DNA from: JAVBLG01 sp031553655
GTDB lineage: Bacteria; Desulfobacterota; Desulfovibrionia; Desulfovibrionales; Desulfovibrionaceae
Length of the DNA: 38,280 bases
Direction: 5' to 3'
Assembly: GCA_031553655.1 (NCBI GenBank)
Contig: JAVBLG010000039.1
Coordinates: 1-38,280, forward strand
In this document: in pieces, positions 22,549 to 30,368 of the stretch
Layout of the letters: each line of letters opens with the position of its first letter
Numbering within the stretch: the stretch's first letter is position 1
Notes under the pieces: model-generated
What the model was told of the DNA's origin: nothing
Seen by the model: only the letters and a program-made list of their open reading frames with translations
The model's database searches: none
Program-made: the position numbers and the translations under genes

Positions 22549-23631
22549 TTACAAAATTCTGGGACCATCCGCCTCAACCAACACCATATACTCCCAGCGC
22601 ACCCCGCCCCATTCCGGATAATAAAGCCCAGGTTCCACAGCCAGCACCATGCCGGGTTCAAGCGTAACGGAGCAGCGTGGGCTCAAGCTGGGGGCCTCAT
22701 GAGTATCAAGCCCAACTCCGTGGCCCAGGCCGTGGGTAAGAGCTTCGGCCACACCGGCTCGTTCCAGGCTGTCGTATCCGGCTTTATAAACCTCACTGGC
22801 CTTCACTCCCGGTTTTATGGCGGCTATGGCCGCTTTTTGCGCTTCACGAACCTGATCAAGCGCTGTACTGAATTGCGGATCAGGCTTTTTGCCAAACCAG
22901 AAAGTTCTGGTCTGGTCGGAACAATATTCGCCAAGGCGCCCCCCGGCATCGATCAAAACAGGCATTTCCGGGGCCAGCCGCATGTCGCCGGGTTCATAAT
23001 GGGGCAGGGCCCCGCCCCGGCCAAAAGCCGCTATGGTGGAAAAAGCCAGTTCCGAGGCTCCGTTTTCGCGGAAGAACTTTTCTATTTCCCAGGATAGATC
23101 TTTTTCACTCATACCCTCCACAAGCATGGAAGGCACGCTTTCCATAAGCTTGTGGTTAAGGGCGCAAGACTTTTCCATGGCGGCTATTTCGGCCGGTTCC
23201 TTGATCATGCGGATGTTTTCCACCATGTTTTCCACCGGCAAAACAGGCAGACCAGCGCTAACTGCACGGAAAAAACACATATTTACCGAAGCGGCCTCAA
23301 TACCAACCAGCCCGCCCGAAACCCGGCGGATGAGTTTGTTGATCTCCGCCGCCATATTTCCGGAATAGATGAGAATATCATTCTCGTTCCATAAGGCGCG
23401 CGCGGCCTCGCGAAACCTTCCGTCGGTGCAGAGCCGGTCGCACCCGTCGCTGGTGAGCAAAAGGCAACCCGAACTTTCGTTACATTGTCCATTGCGCAGT
23501 TCAAAACCGGAAAGATAAAAGCGATTGGACGGATCACACACCAGCATGGCGTCCAGCCCGGCCCGTCTCATGGCCACTCGGACTTTTTCACGCCTGGCGG
23601 CGAAAATACTTCTGTTTGCTTCCTGCGTCAT
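22549..23631 (-). CDS. M24-family Xaa-Pro aminopeptidase-like protein
   Basis: 360 aa, the size of a two-domain bacterial prolidase/PepQ type enzyme. The N-terminal creatinase-like domain includes CDPSNRFYLSGFEL (about 32-45). The C-terminal pita-bread domain carries the five metal ligands: the first aspartate in LIDAGG, the second in YCSDQTRTFWFG, histidine in GLGHGVGLDTHE, and glutamates in VEPGLYYPEWGGVRWE and the segment after it. Such enzymes remove N-terminal residues preceding proline in the cytoplasm. The ATG at 23631 has AGGTGG 7 nt upstream. It lies 96 bp after the PfkB gene on the same strand, in a likely cutA-PfkB-M24 series. Confidence 0.88.
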   Translation of the reverse strand: MTQEANRSIFAARREKVRVAMRRAGLDAMLVCDPSNRFYLSGFELRNGQCNESSGCLLLTSDGCDRLCTDGRFREAARALWNENDILIYSGNMAAEINKLIRRVSGGLVGIEAASVNMCFFRAVSAGLPVLPVENMVENIRMIKEPAEIAAMEKSCALNHKLMESVPSMLVEGMSEKDLSWEIEKFFRENGASELAFSTIAAFGRGGALPHYEPGDMRLAPEMPVLIDAGGRLGEYCSDQTRTFWFGKKPDPQFSTALDQVREAQKAAIAAIKPGVKASEVYKAGYDSLERAGVAEALTHGLGHGVGLDTHEAPSLSPRCSVTLEPGMVLAVEPGLYYPEWGGVRWEYMVLVEADGPRIL

Positions 23632-23727
23632 AAGTATCCACCTTGCATCATGGATTCCTGAAATGTACCACCCAGGATACTTTTTATTATCCGCCCGCCG
23701 GCATTCGAATGCGGGGCAGTGCGGCGG

Positions 23728-24669
23728 CTAAAGGTCGCGGCCGAGCGGGCCGAAACTGGCCTCATAGCGGGCCATGAGCGTTTTCTGATCGAAAAAATGT
23801 TCCTGAGTGCCGCTTTGTTCCACACAGAAGCTGGCGCAGGTGGATCCCAGGCAGGCTGCGAAGGGCATGGACAGCCCGCCGAGAATGCCTTTCACCACTC
23901 CAGCCCGATAGGCATCGCCCGCTCCGGTGGGGTCCACCACGCGCGCGGCCGGCACGGCCGGAATAATGGACTCCTCAGGTCCGAAAACAGCCGAGCCGTC
24001 CGCCCCGTAGGTTACCAGCATCCAGGTGACTTCGGACATAATTTCACCCTTGCTGCGTCCGGTGGACTTCATAATCATGTCCAGCTCATAGTCATTGACA
24101 ATCAGGGCATAGGCTCCGCAAATGGCTTCCCACAGTTCCTGCCCGCTCAAAACAGGTATCTGCTGCCCAGGATCATAAATGTAGCGTATGCCTTTTTCTT
24201 TGTAGAGCCGGGGCAGGGAGCGCATGTCGTCCAGGTTGCCGGGTGAAACCACGGCTATGTCGTTTTTGACATCGGCATTTTTAAAATCATAGCCGCAGGG
24301 CGTGCCCATGGCCGCCGGATGGAAGCCGGTGATCTGGTTGCTGGACAAGTCGGTGGTAATGTAGGCCCCGGCAGTAAGCTCGTCGTGCACTTGCAAAATT
24401 CCGTCCATGGGCAGGCCAAGGCGCTTAAGGGCGTCGGCATATCCGCCAAAGTCGCGGCCAACAGCAGCCAGAATCAGCGGTTTTTCTCCCAACAAGGCCA
24501 AGCTGTAGGCGATGTTACCGGCTGTGCCGCCGCGTTTTTCTTCCAGGCGGTTGACCATAAAGCTTATGTTGAGAACATGGAGCTTTTCGGGAAGGATATG
24601 ATCCTGGAACTTGCCCTGGAAGGTCATGATGCGGTCATAGGCCACAGAGCCGGAAATGTAGATGGACAT
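23728..24669 (-). CDS. PfkB-family carbohydrate/nucleoside kinase
   Basis: 313 aa. It carries the N-terminal glycine-rich family signature GGTAGNIAYSLALLG at 47-61 and the C-terminal signature DPTGAGDAYRAG at 246-257, where D252 is the catalytic base. The region between forms the ribokinase-type core. Ribokinase, fructokinase and adenosine kinase all share this pattern; a SGSVAYDRIM start and the overall wording lean toward adenosine-kinase-like members, but the substrate is not assignable. The ribosome site (AAGAGAG) is modest. cutA lies 91 bp upstream on the same strand and the M24 peptidase 96 bp downstream. Confidence 0.85.
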   Translation of the reverse strand: MSIYISGSVAYDRIMTFQGKFQDHILPEKLHVLNISFMVNRLEEKRGGTAGNIAYSLALLGEKPLILAAVGRDFGGYADALKRLGLPMDGILQVHDELTAGAYITTDLSSNQITGFHPAAMGTPCGYDFKNADVKNDIAVVSPGNLDDMRSLPRLYKEKGIRYIYDPGQQIPVLSGQELWEAICGAYALIVNDYELDMIMKSTGRSKGEIMSEVTWMLVTYGADGSAVFGPEESIIPAVPAARVVDPTGAGDAYRAGVVKGILGGLSMPFAACLGSTCASFCVEQSGTQEHFFDQKTLMARYEASFGPLGRDL

Positions 24670-24760
24670 GCGAAACTCTCTTGTGTTGGAATAAATTGAA
24701 GGCAGCGCGCGGGCCGCGCCGCCTGGTAAGTTGTTCTATTCTACGATAAGCGGCAAGAGT

Positions 24761-25072
24761 TTACCGGACATTATCGCGTATGAATGCCAGAAAATCCTCC
24801 GTACCTTCGGTAATGGGCCAGGATACGATGCAGGGCACCTCATAGCTGTGTGCTTCTTTCACCGCCGCACACAACTCGTTAAAGCGCTCTTTCACAGTTT
24901 TGGCGATCAGCACTACCTCTTCGCTTTGCTCAAGCGCGCCCTGCCATATATAAATGGATTTCATACCCGGCAAAATATTCACGCAGGCCGCCAGTTTTTT
25001 TTCAACCAATTCAAGCCCGATGCGCCTGGCTTCGTCCTCGTTGGGGGCGGTAATATAAACCATGATAGGCAT
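24761..25072 (-). CDS. cutA: Divalent-cation tolerance protein CutA
   Basis: 103 aa, the normal CutA length, a small cytoplasmic protein forming trimers with a ferredoxin-like fold. Family wording is clear: VYITAPNEDEARRIGLELV, KKLAACVNILPG, SIYIWQGALEQSEEVVLIAKT, HSYEVPCIVSWPI and a C-terminal FLAFI. The ATG at 25072 was chosen because GGAG stands 6 nt upstream; the open frame extends to 25414 but its translation is unlike CutA. The true role of CutA is unsettled despite its name. It is divergent from the SEC-C gene. Confidence 0.93.
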   Translation of the reverse strand: MPIMVYITAPNEDEARRIGLELVEKKLAACVNILPGMKSIYIWQGALEQSEEVVLIAKTVKERFNELCAAVKEAHSYEVPCIVSWPITEGTEDFLAFIRDNVR

Positions 25073-25235
25073 AAAAAACTCCGGGAACGAATTTACTTTC
25101 GTCAAATCGCGAATTATGATGACAGGCCTTGAAACATAGAATATTTTCCGCCGAAATGGAAGCGCATAAAAACCGCGAAACAAGGCCGACTCTACAACCT
25201 TGAAACCATGAATAATTTTACCTGTTGAGGAAGAC

Positions 25236-26669
25236 ATGGGAAAAACCGGACGTAACGATCCCTGCCCTTGCGGCAGCGGGAAAAAATACAAGCAATGCTG
25301 CCTTAATAATGATGAAGCCCGGCAATCGCGGCTCAGTGAGGAATTCGGCTTTGTCGAGACGGCTCTGGGTTGGCTGACCAGCGCCCACGAAAAAGAAGTT
25401 GATGAAGCCATCAAGGACGATTTTTTCGCGGCCCTGAATGACGAGGAAATAGATGAAATACCTTATCTGTCTTCGGCATTTACGCAAATGTTGACGGAAA
25501 ACATCCGTGATTGGCTGCTTTCGGACGCCATTTTAAAGATTGACGGAAAAGATGAACGAGCCATCGATTTGATTCTTGGGCCTGACGGACCAGATTTGCC
25601 CCAAAAAGGCAGTGAATATTTACGAGGCAAGGCATTGCCGCATCTTTCTCTGTTTGAAGTTCTGAAGGGGGAGCCGCACAAAGGCGTTATCATAACAGAT
25701 ATGCTCAATGAAAAAACAACTCCGATATTTGTCAAAGATCTCAAAGCATCACAGGGCCTTGTTCCGTGGAGCACTCTTGGCGCGCGGCTTGTGGAAAGAA
25801 ACGGGGAATATCATTTCAGCGGCGGCGTTTACCCCATGCCTCGGGAGGAGGCTTTGGCCTGCCTGGATATTTTACGCCAACGTATTGAAAATGCTGAAAA
25901 CGCCGATGCCGAACGGGCTGCCCGCAGTAGAGAAATAATCGGCTCATGGCTGAAATCGCTAGTGGCTCCTCCGGAAGACTTCGAGCTTGACGATCAGGGA
26001 TATAAAGGATCATCAGATGTGATAACAGATATATATGAAGTGAACGATTGGGAAACGTTGCTCGCCGCTTTGCGCGCCCGGGAAGATATTGAGGAGGAAG
26101 AAGAAGGTATTACGTGGGCACGTATCACCAGTCGTGACGATGGAGCCGAATTCCACGTGGCTACCATTGAGCGAACCTCATACGCGAGCGACATTGATGA
26201 TGTTTTGGAAGTACTCTGCGACACCCATGAAGACGCTGACGACACACGGCAATGGCTGGAAGGGTTTGCCGGAGAACTTCTGAGTTACGCGGATCGGGAT
26301 GTATTCACACCTTCAAAACATTACGAAGAGCCGCTTCGGAAAGAAAAAAGGAAAAATAAAAACAAGAAAAAGAAAAAAAGAAGCTCGGCAGGTAATGTGT
26401 CGACTCTTTCCGCGGAAGACAGGGCACAGATTTTATTCGAAATTACTGCGCGGTTTTATGAAAAATGGTCTTCCATGCGCTTGCCGGATCTGAACGATAA
26501 AACGCCTCTGGAAGCGGCCGAAGATCCGGAATTGCGCCCCATGCTCGTGGAATTGCTCAAGCGCGCGGAGCAGAACGAGGCACTTCTAGCGGAGGAACAT
26601 GGCAGAGCTGTCTTTGATTTATCGTATCTATGGGAACAATTAAAGGTCGAAAGGCCGGGGCTTGCCTGA
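25236..26669 (+). CDS. SEC-C zinc-motif protein of unknown function
   Basis: 477 aa, soluble. A SEC-C motif stands at the extreme N-terminus: GRNDPCPCGSGKKYKQCC, with C10, C12, C21 and C22 as metal ligands. SecA carries this motif at its C-terminus, but nothing else here resembles SecA. The middle is acidic and rich in E and D (about 275-345), followed by a very basic tract near 349-363 (KRKNKNKKKKKR). The last 70 residues contain LPDLNDKTPLEAAEDPELR, a short motif recurrent in SEC-C proteins. The basic tract could bind nucleic acid or ribosomes; that is a guess. GAGGA precedes the ATG. It appears monocistronic and divergent from cutA. Confidence 0.75.
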   Translation: MGKTGRNDPCPCGSGKKYKQCCLNNDEARQSRLSEEFGFVETALGWLTSAHEKEVDEAIKDDFFAALNDEEIDEIPYLSSAFTQMLTENIRDWLLSDAILKIDGKDERAIDLILGPDGPDLPQKGSEYLRGKALPHLSLFEVLKGEPHKGVIITDMLNEKTTPIFVKDLKASQGLVPWSTLGARLVERNGEYHFSGGVYPMPREEALACLDILRQRIENAENADAERAARSREIIGSWLKSLVAPPEDFELDDQGYKGSSDVITDIYEVNDWETLLAALRAREDIEEEEEGITWARITSRDDGAEFHVATIERTSYASDIDDVLEVLCDTHEDADDTRQWLEGFAGELLSYADRDVFTPSKHYEEPLRKEKRKNKNKKKKKRSSAGNVSTLSAEDRAQILFEITARFYEKWSSMRLPDLNDKTPLEAAEDPELRPMLVELLKRAEQNEALLAEEHGRAVFDLSYLWEQLKVERPGLA

Positions 26670-26742
26670 ATTTGGCCAGTATTTACAATATAGAAATGCC
26701 CGATTTCTTTCCGGAACTAAATATGCTACATAGCGATTTATT

Positions 26743-28092
26743 ATGAAAAACAGCCGTATTATAGCATTTTTCACATGTTTGACGCTGCTCTGCGCCGTTC
26801 CGGCTCCGGCCGCGACCAAGAACGGAAGTAAAAACAAACCGTCAGCCAATGCCATAACCATGCCCTCCGCAGTGGAGCGCGCGCTAAAGGACAACCCTGG
26901 AGTTTCCGCAGTAGAGTCCGGGGCCAAGGCCGCCGAAGAAGGACGCAAGAGCGCGCGCGGCTCCTTTGGCCCGGCCTTGTCCACCTCTTACGGCTATGCC
27001 AAGGCCGGAGCCGTCCTTGACCCTAAGTCTTCCTCCACCAAGTACCCGGACATGGGAACCTATGTGTGGAACATCAACGTGCGTCAGCCGCTTTTTCGCG
27101 GTTTCGCCCTGCTGGCCTCCTATCAAAAAGCCGCGCTTGAGGCCGAACGTCAAAAATTCGCCCTGCTCGACACCCGCCTGCAAATGACCCAGGCCGTGCA
27201 GATCGCCTTTCTGGAATATTTGCGCACCAGAGAAAATGTGCGCAGCGCGGAAGACGCCCTGGCCCGGCTGCGGGATCAGCTGAAAATAACCAAGGCATTT
27301 TTCGAGGTGGGCCTGCGGCCACGGCTTGACGTGCTTCAGGCCGAAGTGGACGTTTCGCGATCGGAAAGCGAGCTGATTCAAATTACCAATGCCCGCGACA
27401 CTATAAGGGCCAGGCTGAGCACCCTGCTGGGTCTGCCGGCCGACACCGGCTACGACTATGTGGGAAAATTGGATCATCAACCCTTCACCCGCACCCTTGC
27501 AGCCTGCCTGGAGTCCGCCTATGCCCAGCGGCCCGATCTGGTCATGGCTGAAAAGGCCGTGAGTATGGCCGAAAAGGATCGCACCATGGTCCAGAGCGAC
27601 TATTATCCCCAGGTGGATGCCTATTACGGTCACCAGACCACCGGCAATACCCCCGACATGCAGCGTATGGGCGGCAGCGGCAAGAGCACCGTATATTGGG
27701 AAGCAGGGGTGCAGGCCACATGGAACGTGTTTGAATGGGGCAAAACATATTATGCCGATCAGCAATACGCCAATCTGGCCTCCAAAGTTAAACACGAGGC
27801 CGAGAATCTGAAACTTGAGGCTGGATATGAGGTCAAATCGCGCTATCTGTCGCTGATTGATTCGGAAAAACGTATTGCCGTGGCAAAAAAAGGGTTGGAG
27901 CAGGCTGTGGAAGCCTACAATGTGGCTTTAGCCCGCTATCAGGCCCAGGTGGGCACCAACTTCGACGTGCTCGACGCCTCGTCCAAACTCACTGCCGCCG
28001 AGGCCTCGCTCACTTCGGCCAGGGCCGACTACCTTACCTCCCTGTCACGCATCTATGCCGCCATGGGGGAATTGCGGCCCAATCTTAATTAG
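26743..28092 (+). CDS. TolC-family outer-membrane efflux protein
   Basis: 449 aa with a signal peptide (MKNSRIIAFFTCLTLLCAVPAPAAT). Two long alpha-helical repeats typical of the OEP fold follow, rich in alanine and glutamate (AVERALKDNPG...AAEEGRKSA near 45-75; VSMAEKDRTMVQSDYYPQVDAYYG in the second half) with beta-strand segments between. Such proteins form the outer-membrane channel of efflux pumps or type I secretion. No inner-membrane pump or adaptor gene is adjacent, so the partner lies elsewhere. No clear Shine-Dalgarno is visible before the ATG. TrmH follows after 14 nt. Confidence 0.88.
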   Translation: MKNSRIIAFFTCLTLLCAVPAPAATKNGSKNKPSANAITMPSAVERALKDNPGVSAVESGAKAAEEGRKSARGSFGPALSTSYGYAKAGAVLDPKSSSTKYPDMGTYVWNINVRQPLFRGFALLASYQKAALEAERQKFALLDTRLQMTQAVQIAFLEYLRTRENVRSAEDALARLRDQLKITKAFFEVGLRPRLDVLQAEVDVSRSESELIQITNARDTIRARLSTLLGLPADTGYDYVGKLDHQPFTRTLAACLESAYAQRPDLVMAEKAVSMAEKDRTMVQSDYYPQVDAYYGHQTTGNTPDMQRMGGSGKSTVYWEAGVQATWNVFEWGKTYYADQQYANLASKVKHEAENLKLEAGYEVKSRYLSLIDSEKRIAVAKKGLEQAVEAYNVALARYQAQVGTNFDVLDASSKLTAAEASLTSARADYLTSLSRIYAAMGELRPNLN

Positions 28093-28106
28093 TATAAGCT
28101 GATTGC

Positions 28107-28691
28107 ATGACAAAGAACCCTACTCCTAGAAGATTGGCCCGTTTTAAAGAGGTGTTGGCCGGGCGGCAGCCGGATCTTACCCTGATTCTGTCCAATATTC
28201 ACGATCCGCACAATGTTTCCGCCATCTATCGCAGTTGCGACGCCTTTGGCCTTTCTGAAGTGCATTTGTATTATACAGACACCGCCTTTCCGGTGCTGGG
28301 CAAAAAAACGTCGGCTTCGGCCCGCAAATGGGTGGAAACCGTCCGCCACAAAAACCGCGACGAGCTGACAGCCGCACTGGGTGAAAGGCAATTGCTTTTC
28401 ACCGGTTTTTCAGAACGGGCCAAACCGTTGCGCGAATGGGACTTCACCAAACCCACGGCCGTCATTATGGGCAACGAGCACCGTGGTGTGGAAGAGGAAC
28501 TACAGCAAATTTGCTCCGGGGAACTGTATATCCCCATGCACGGCATGATTCAGAGCTTCAACGTGTCTGTGGCCGCAGCCATAATACTGGCCGAGGCAGC
28601 CAGGCAGAGAGAAGACTCCGGCATGTACGCCAGCCCGCGCTATAGCGAAGAGGAGCTGGAGCGGAGGCTGACCGCTTGGCTCGAAAAATGA
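28107..28691 (+). CDS. trmH: SpoU/TrmH-family RNA 2'-O-methyltransferase
   Basis: 194 aa, matching the short TrmH type that makes Gm18 in tRNA. All three SPOUT motifs are present: motif 1 N30 through PHNVSAIYRSCDAFG (34-48) with the catalytic arginine R42, motif 2 MGNEHRGVEEEL (121-132), and motif 3 IPMHGMIQSFNVSVAAA (142-158), which forms the knotted S-adenosylmethionine site. A C-terminal basic-acidic helix completes it. It begins 14 nt after the TolC stop and is followed 27 nt later by the response regulator, so the three may share a transcript, although their roles are unrelated. Confidence 0.88.
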   Translation: MTKNPTPRRLARFKEVLAGRQPDLTLILSNIHDPHNVSAIYRSCDAFGLSEVHLYYTDTAFPVLGKKTSASARKWVETVRHKNRDELTAALGERQLLFTGFSERAKPLREWDFTKPTAVIMGNEHRGVEEELQQICSGELYIPMHGMIQSFNVSVAAAIILAEAARQREDSGMYASPRYSEEELERRLTAWLEK

Positions 28692-28718
28692 AAAAAGCCG
28701 CAACTACATAAAAAAAAT

Positions 28719-30155
28719 ATGAATACTCCGCGCATTTTAATAATAGACGACGACGTGCAGGTTTGCGAAACCATAGCCAGCCTCATAAACCGCAAGGGGC
28801 TGCAGTCGCGTATAGCCCATAATATTGTCGACGGCCTGAATGTCCTTGAAAATGAATATATTGACATAGTTTTTCTTGACGTGCGCCTACCCGACGGCAA
28901 CGGACTTGACGCTCTGGAACGAATAAACCAGTCCCCATCCAACCCTGAAGTGATCATCCTTACCGGTCTTGGCGATCCCGACGGCGCGGAAACAGCCATA
29001 CAGCGCGGCGTGTGGGATTATCTGGTCAAGCCTTCCCCCATCAAGCAGATAAAATTCACTTTGCAGCAGGCCCTGCAATACCGCGCGGCCAAAGCGCCGC
29101 AAACGGCTCCGCCCACGCTTGAGCTTGAGGGCATTATCGGTTCCACTGAAATAATGCATCAATGCTATAACCTCATAACCAAGGCAGCATTGAGCAGCGC
29201 CAATGTGCTGCTGACCGGCGAAACCGGCACCGGAAAAGAACTTTTTGCCCGCACCATTCATCGCAACAGTGAATTGAAAAACGGCCCGTTTGTGGTGGTG
29301 GATTGCGCCTCGCTCACTGAAACTCTGGTGGAAAGCACCCTCTTCGGGCATGTCAAAGGCGCTTTCACTCATGCCATGCAGGATCAGGATGGCCTGGTGA
29401 AGCTGGCGGATCAGGGAACCCTGTTTTTGGACGAAGTCGGTGAGCTGCCTCTTTCAATTCAGCGCTCCTTTTTGCGTTTTTTGCAGGAACACACTTTTCG
29501 TCCAGTGGGCGGCAGCAAGGAAATACACAGCAATTTTCGTCTGATCTCCGCCACCAATCGCGATTTGGACGCCATGACCGAACGCGGGGAATTCCGTAAG
29601 GATTTGCTCTACCGCCTGAAAACCATACAGCTCAATCTACCTCCCTTACGCGAGCGCCCCGAAGATATCAAGGCCCTGGCTGTCTATTTTTCCAGCAAGA
29701 TGTGCGCCCGGAACGCCGTCCCCACCAAGGGCTTTTCCCAGGACTTTTTCGATACTCTGCGCCTTTATGACTGGCCGGGGAACATACGCGAACTGTCCAA
29801 TGTGATAGAACGCACCGTTTTACTGGCCGGTCAGCAGAACGTGCTTTACGCCATGCATCTACCCAGAGAAATACGCGCCAAGGCCGCCAGAGTATCTTTG
29901 GCCAAGCCTTCAGGCGAAGGGGGCGAGGCGGAAAAAAATCCCGCCCAATCGACTGAAGAGTACACCGCACTCATCGACTCCGGCCTCAAAGGGCACATGA
30001 TGTCTTTTAAAGATTTTAAAAAAGAAATTGAACTGGCATATTTGCAAAAATTATTCAATCAAACTCAAGGGGATGTAACGGAAATGCTGAAAATTTCCGG
30101 CCTGTCGCGCTCCCATTTTTATGCTTTATTGAAAAAATATGGTATTACCGAATAA
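28719..30155 (+). CDS. Sigma-54-dependent response regulator with variant GAFTHA loop
   Basis: 478 aa in NtrC-type order. The receiver domain covers 1-120 with phospho-acceptor D54 (FLDVRLPDG). The AAA+ domain (about 135-370) has Walker A GETGTGKE 167-174 and Walker B LFLDEV 235-240. The C-terminal Fis-type HTH ends GLSRSHFYALLKKYGI. The sigma-54-contact loop, normally GAFTGA, reads GAFTHA at 214-219, changing the fifth residue. Such substitutions can weaken or alter coupling to sigma-54, so this protein may be a modified activator. The hybrid kinase lies 213 bp downstream on the same strand and is a natural partner. No clear ribosome site precedes the ATG. Confidence 0.9.
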   Translation: MNTPRILIIDDDVQVCETIASLINRKGLQSRIAHNIVDGLNVLENEYIDIVFLDVRLPDGNGLDALERINQSPSNPEVIILTGLGDPDGAETAIQRGVWDYLVKPSPIKQIKFTLQQALQYRAAKAPQTAPPTLELEGIIGSTEIMHQCYNLITKAALSSANVLLTGETGTGKELFARTIHRNSELKNGPFVVVDCASLTETLVESTLFGHVKGAFTHAMQDQDGLVKLADQGTLFLDEVGELPLSIQRSFLRFLQEHTFRPVGGSKEIHSNFRLISATNRDLDAMTERGEFRKDLLYRLKTIQLNLPPLRERPEDIKALAVYFSSKMCARNAVPTKGFSQDFFDTLRLYDWPGNIRELSNVIERTVLLAGQQNVLYAMHLPREIRAKAARVSLAKPSGEGGEAEKNPAQSTEEYTALIDSGLKGHMMSFKDFKKEIELAYLQKLFNQTQGDVTEMLKISGLSRSHFYALLKKYGITE

Positions 30156-30187
30156 AAAAGCTTAATGCTCTAATTTTTTTCACCCTG

Positions 30188-30246
30188 AAAGCTAAAACCC
30201 CCGCTCAGCACTCAGCTGCCGGACAGGATTTTAGCTTTACTTTTTA
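30188..30246 (+). terminator. Terminator after the response regulator
   Basis: AAAGCTAAAA (30188-30197) pairs with TTTTAGCTTT (30229-30238), and TACTTTTTAAT follows. The 31-nt loop is GC-rich and may fold itself. It implies the histidine kinase has its own promoter. Confidence 0.6.
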
Positions 30247-30323
30247 ATCCGCCGCAAAACGCACCAAGGCGCGTCAGCCTTGTACGCGCGAAACGCCCCT
30301 TGTAAATCTTATAATAATATTAT

Positions 30324-30354
30324 AACTTACATAAGTTTAAAAACCAAATATAAT
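30324..30354 (+). promoter_or_regulatory. Candidate promoter with palindrome before the histidine kinase
   Basis: AACTTA-CA-TAAGTT (30324-30337) is a perfect 6+6 palindrome in an AT-rich tract. TATAAT at 30349-30354 would give a start near 30361, only about 8 nt before the GTG start, so the message would be nearly leaderless. The palindrome overlaps the -35 position, suggesting repression. Confidence 0.4.
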
Positions 30355-30368
30355 ATAGAGTTAAGCTT

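Noticed and set aside
25236..25302. SecA fragment
   Set aside because: Only the SEC-C zinc motif is shared; it lies at the N-terminus here and no SecA motor motifs follow.
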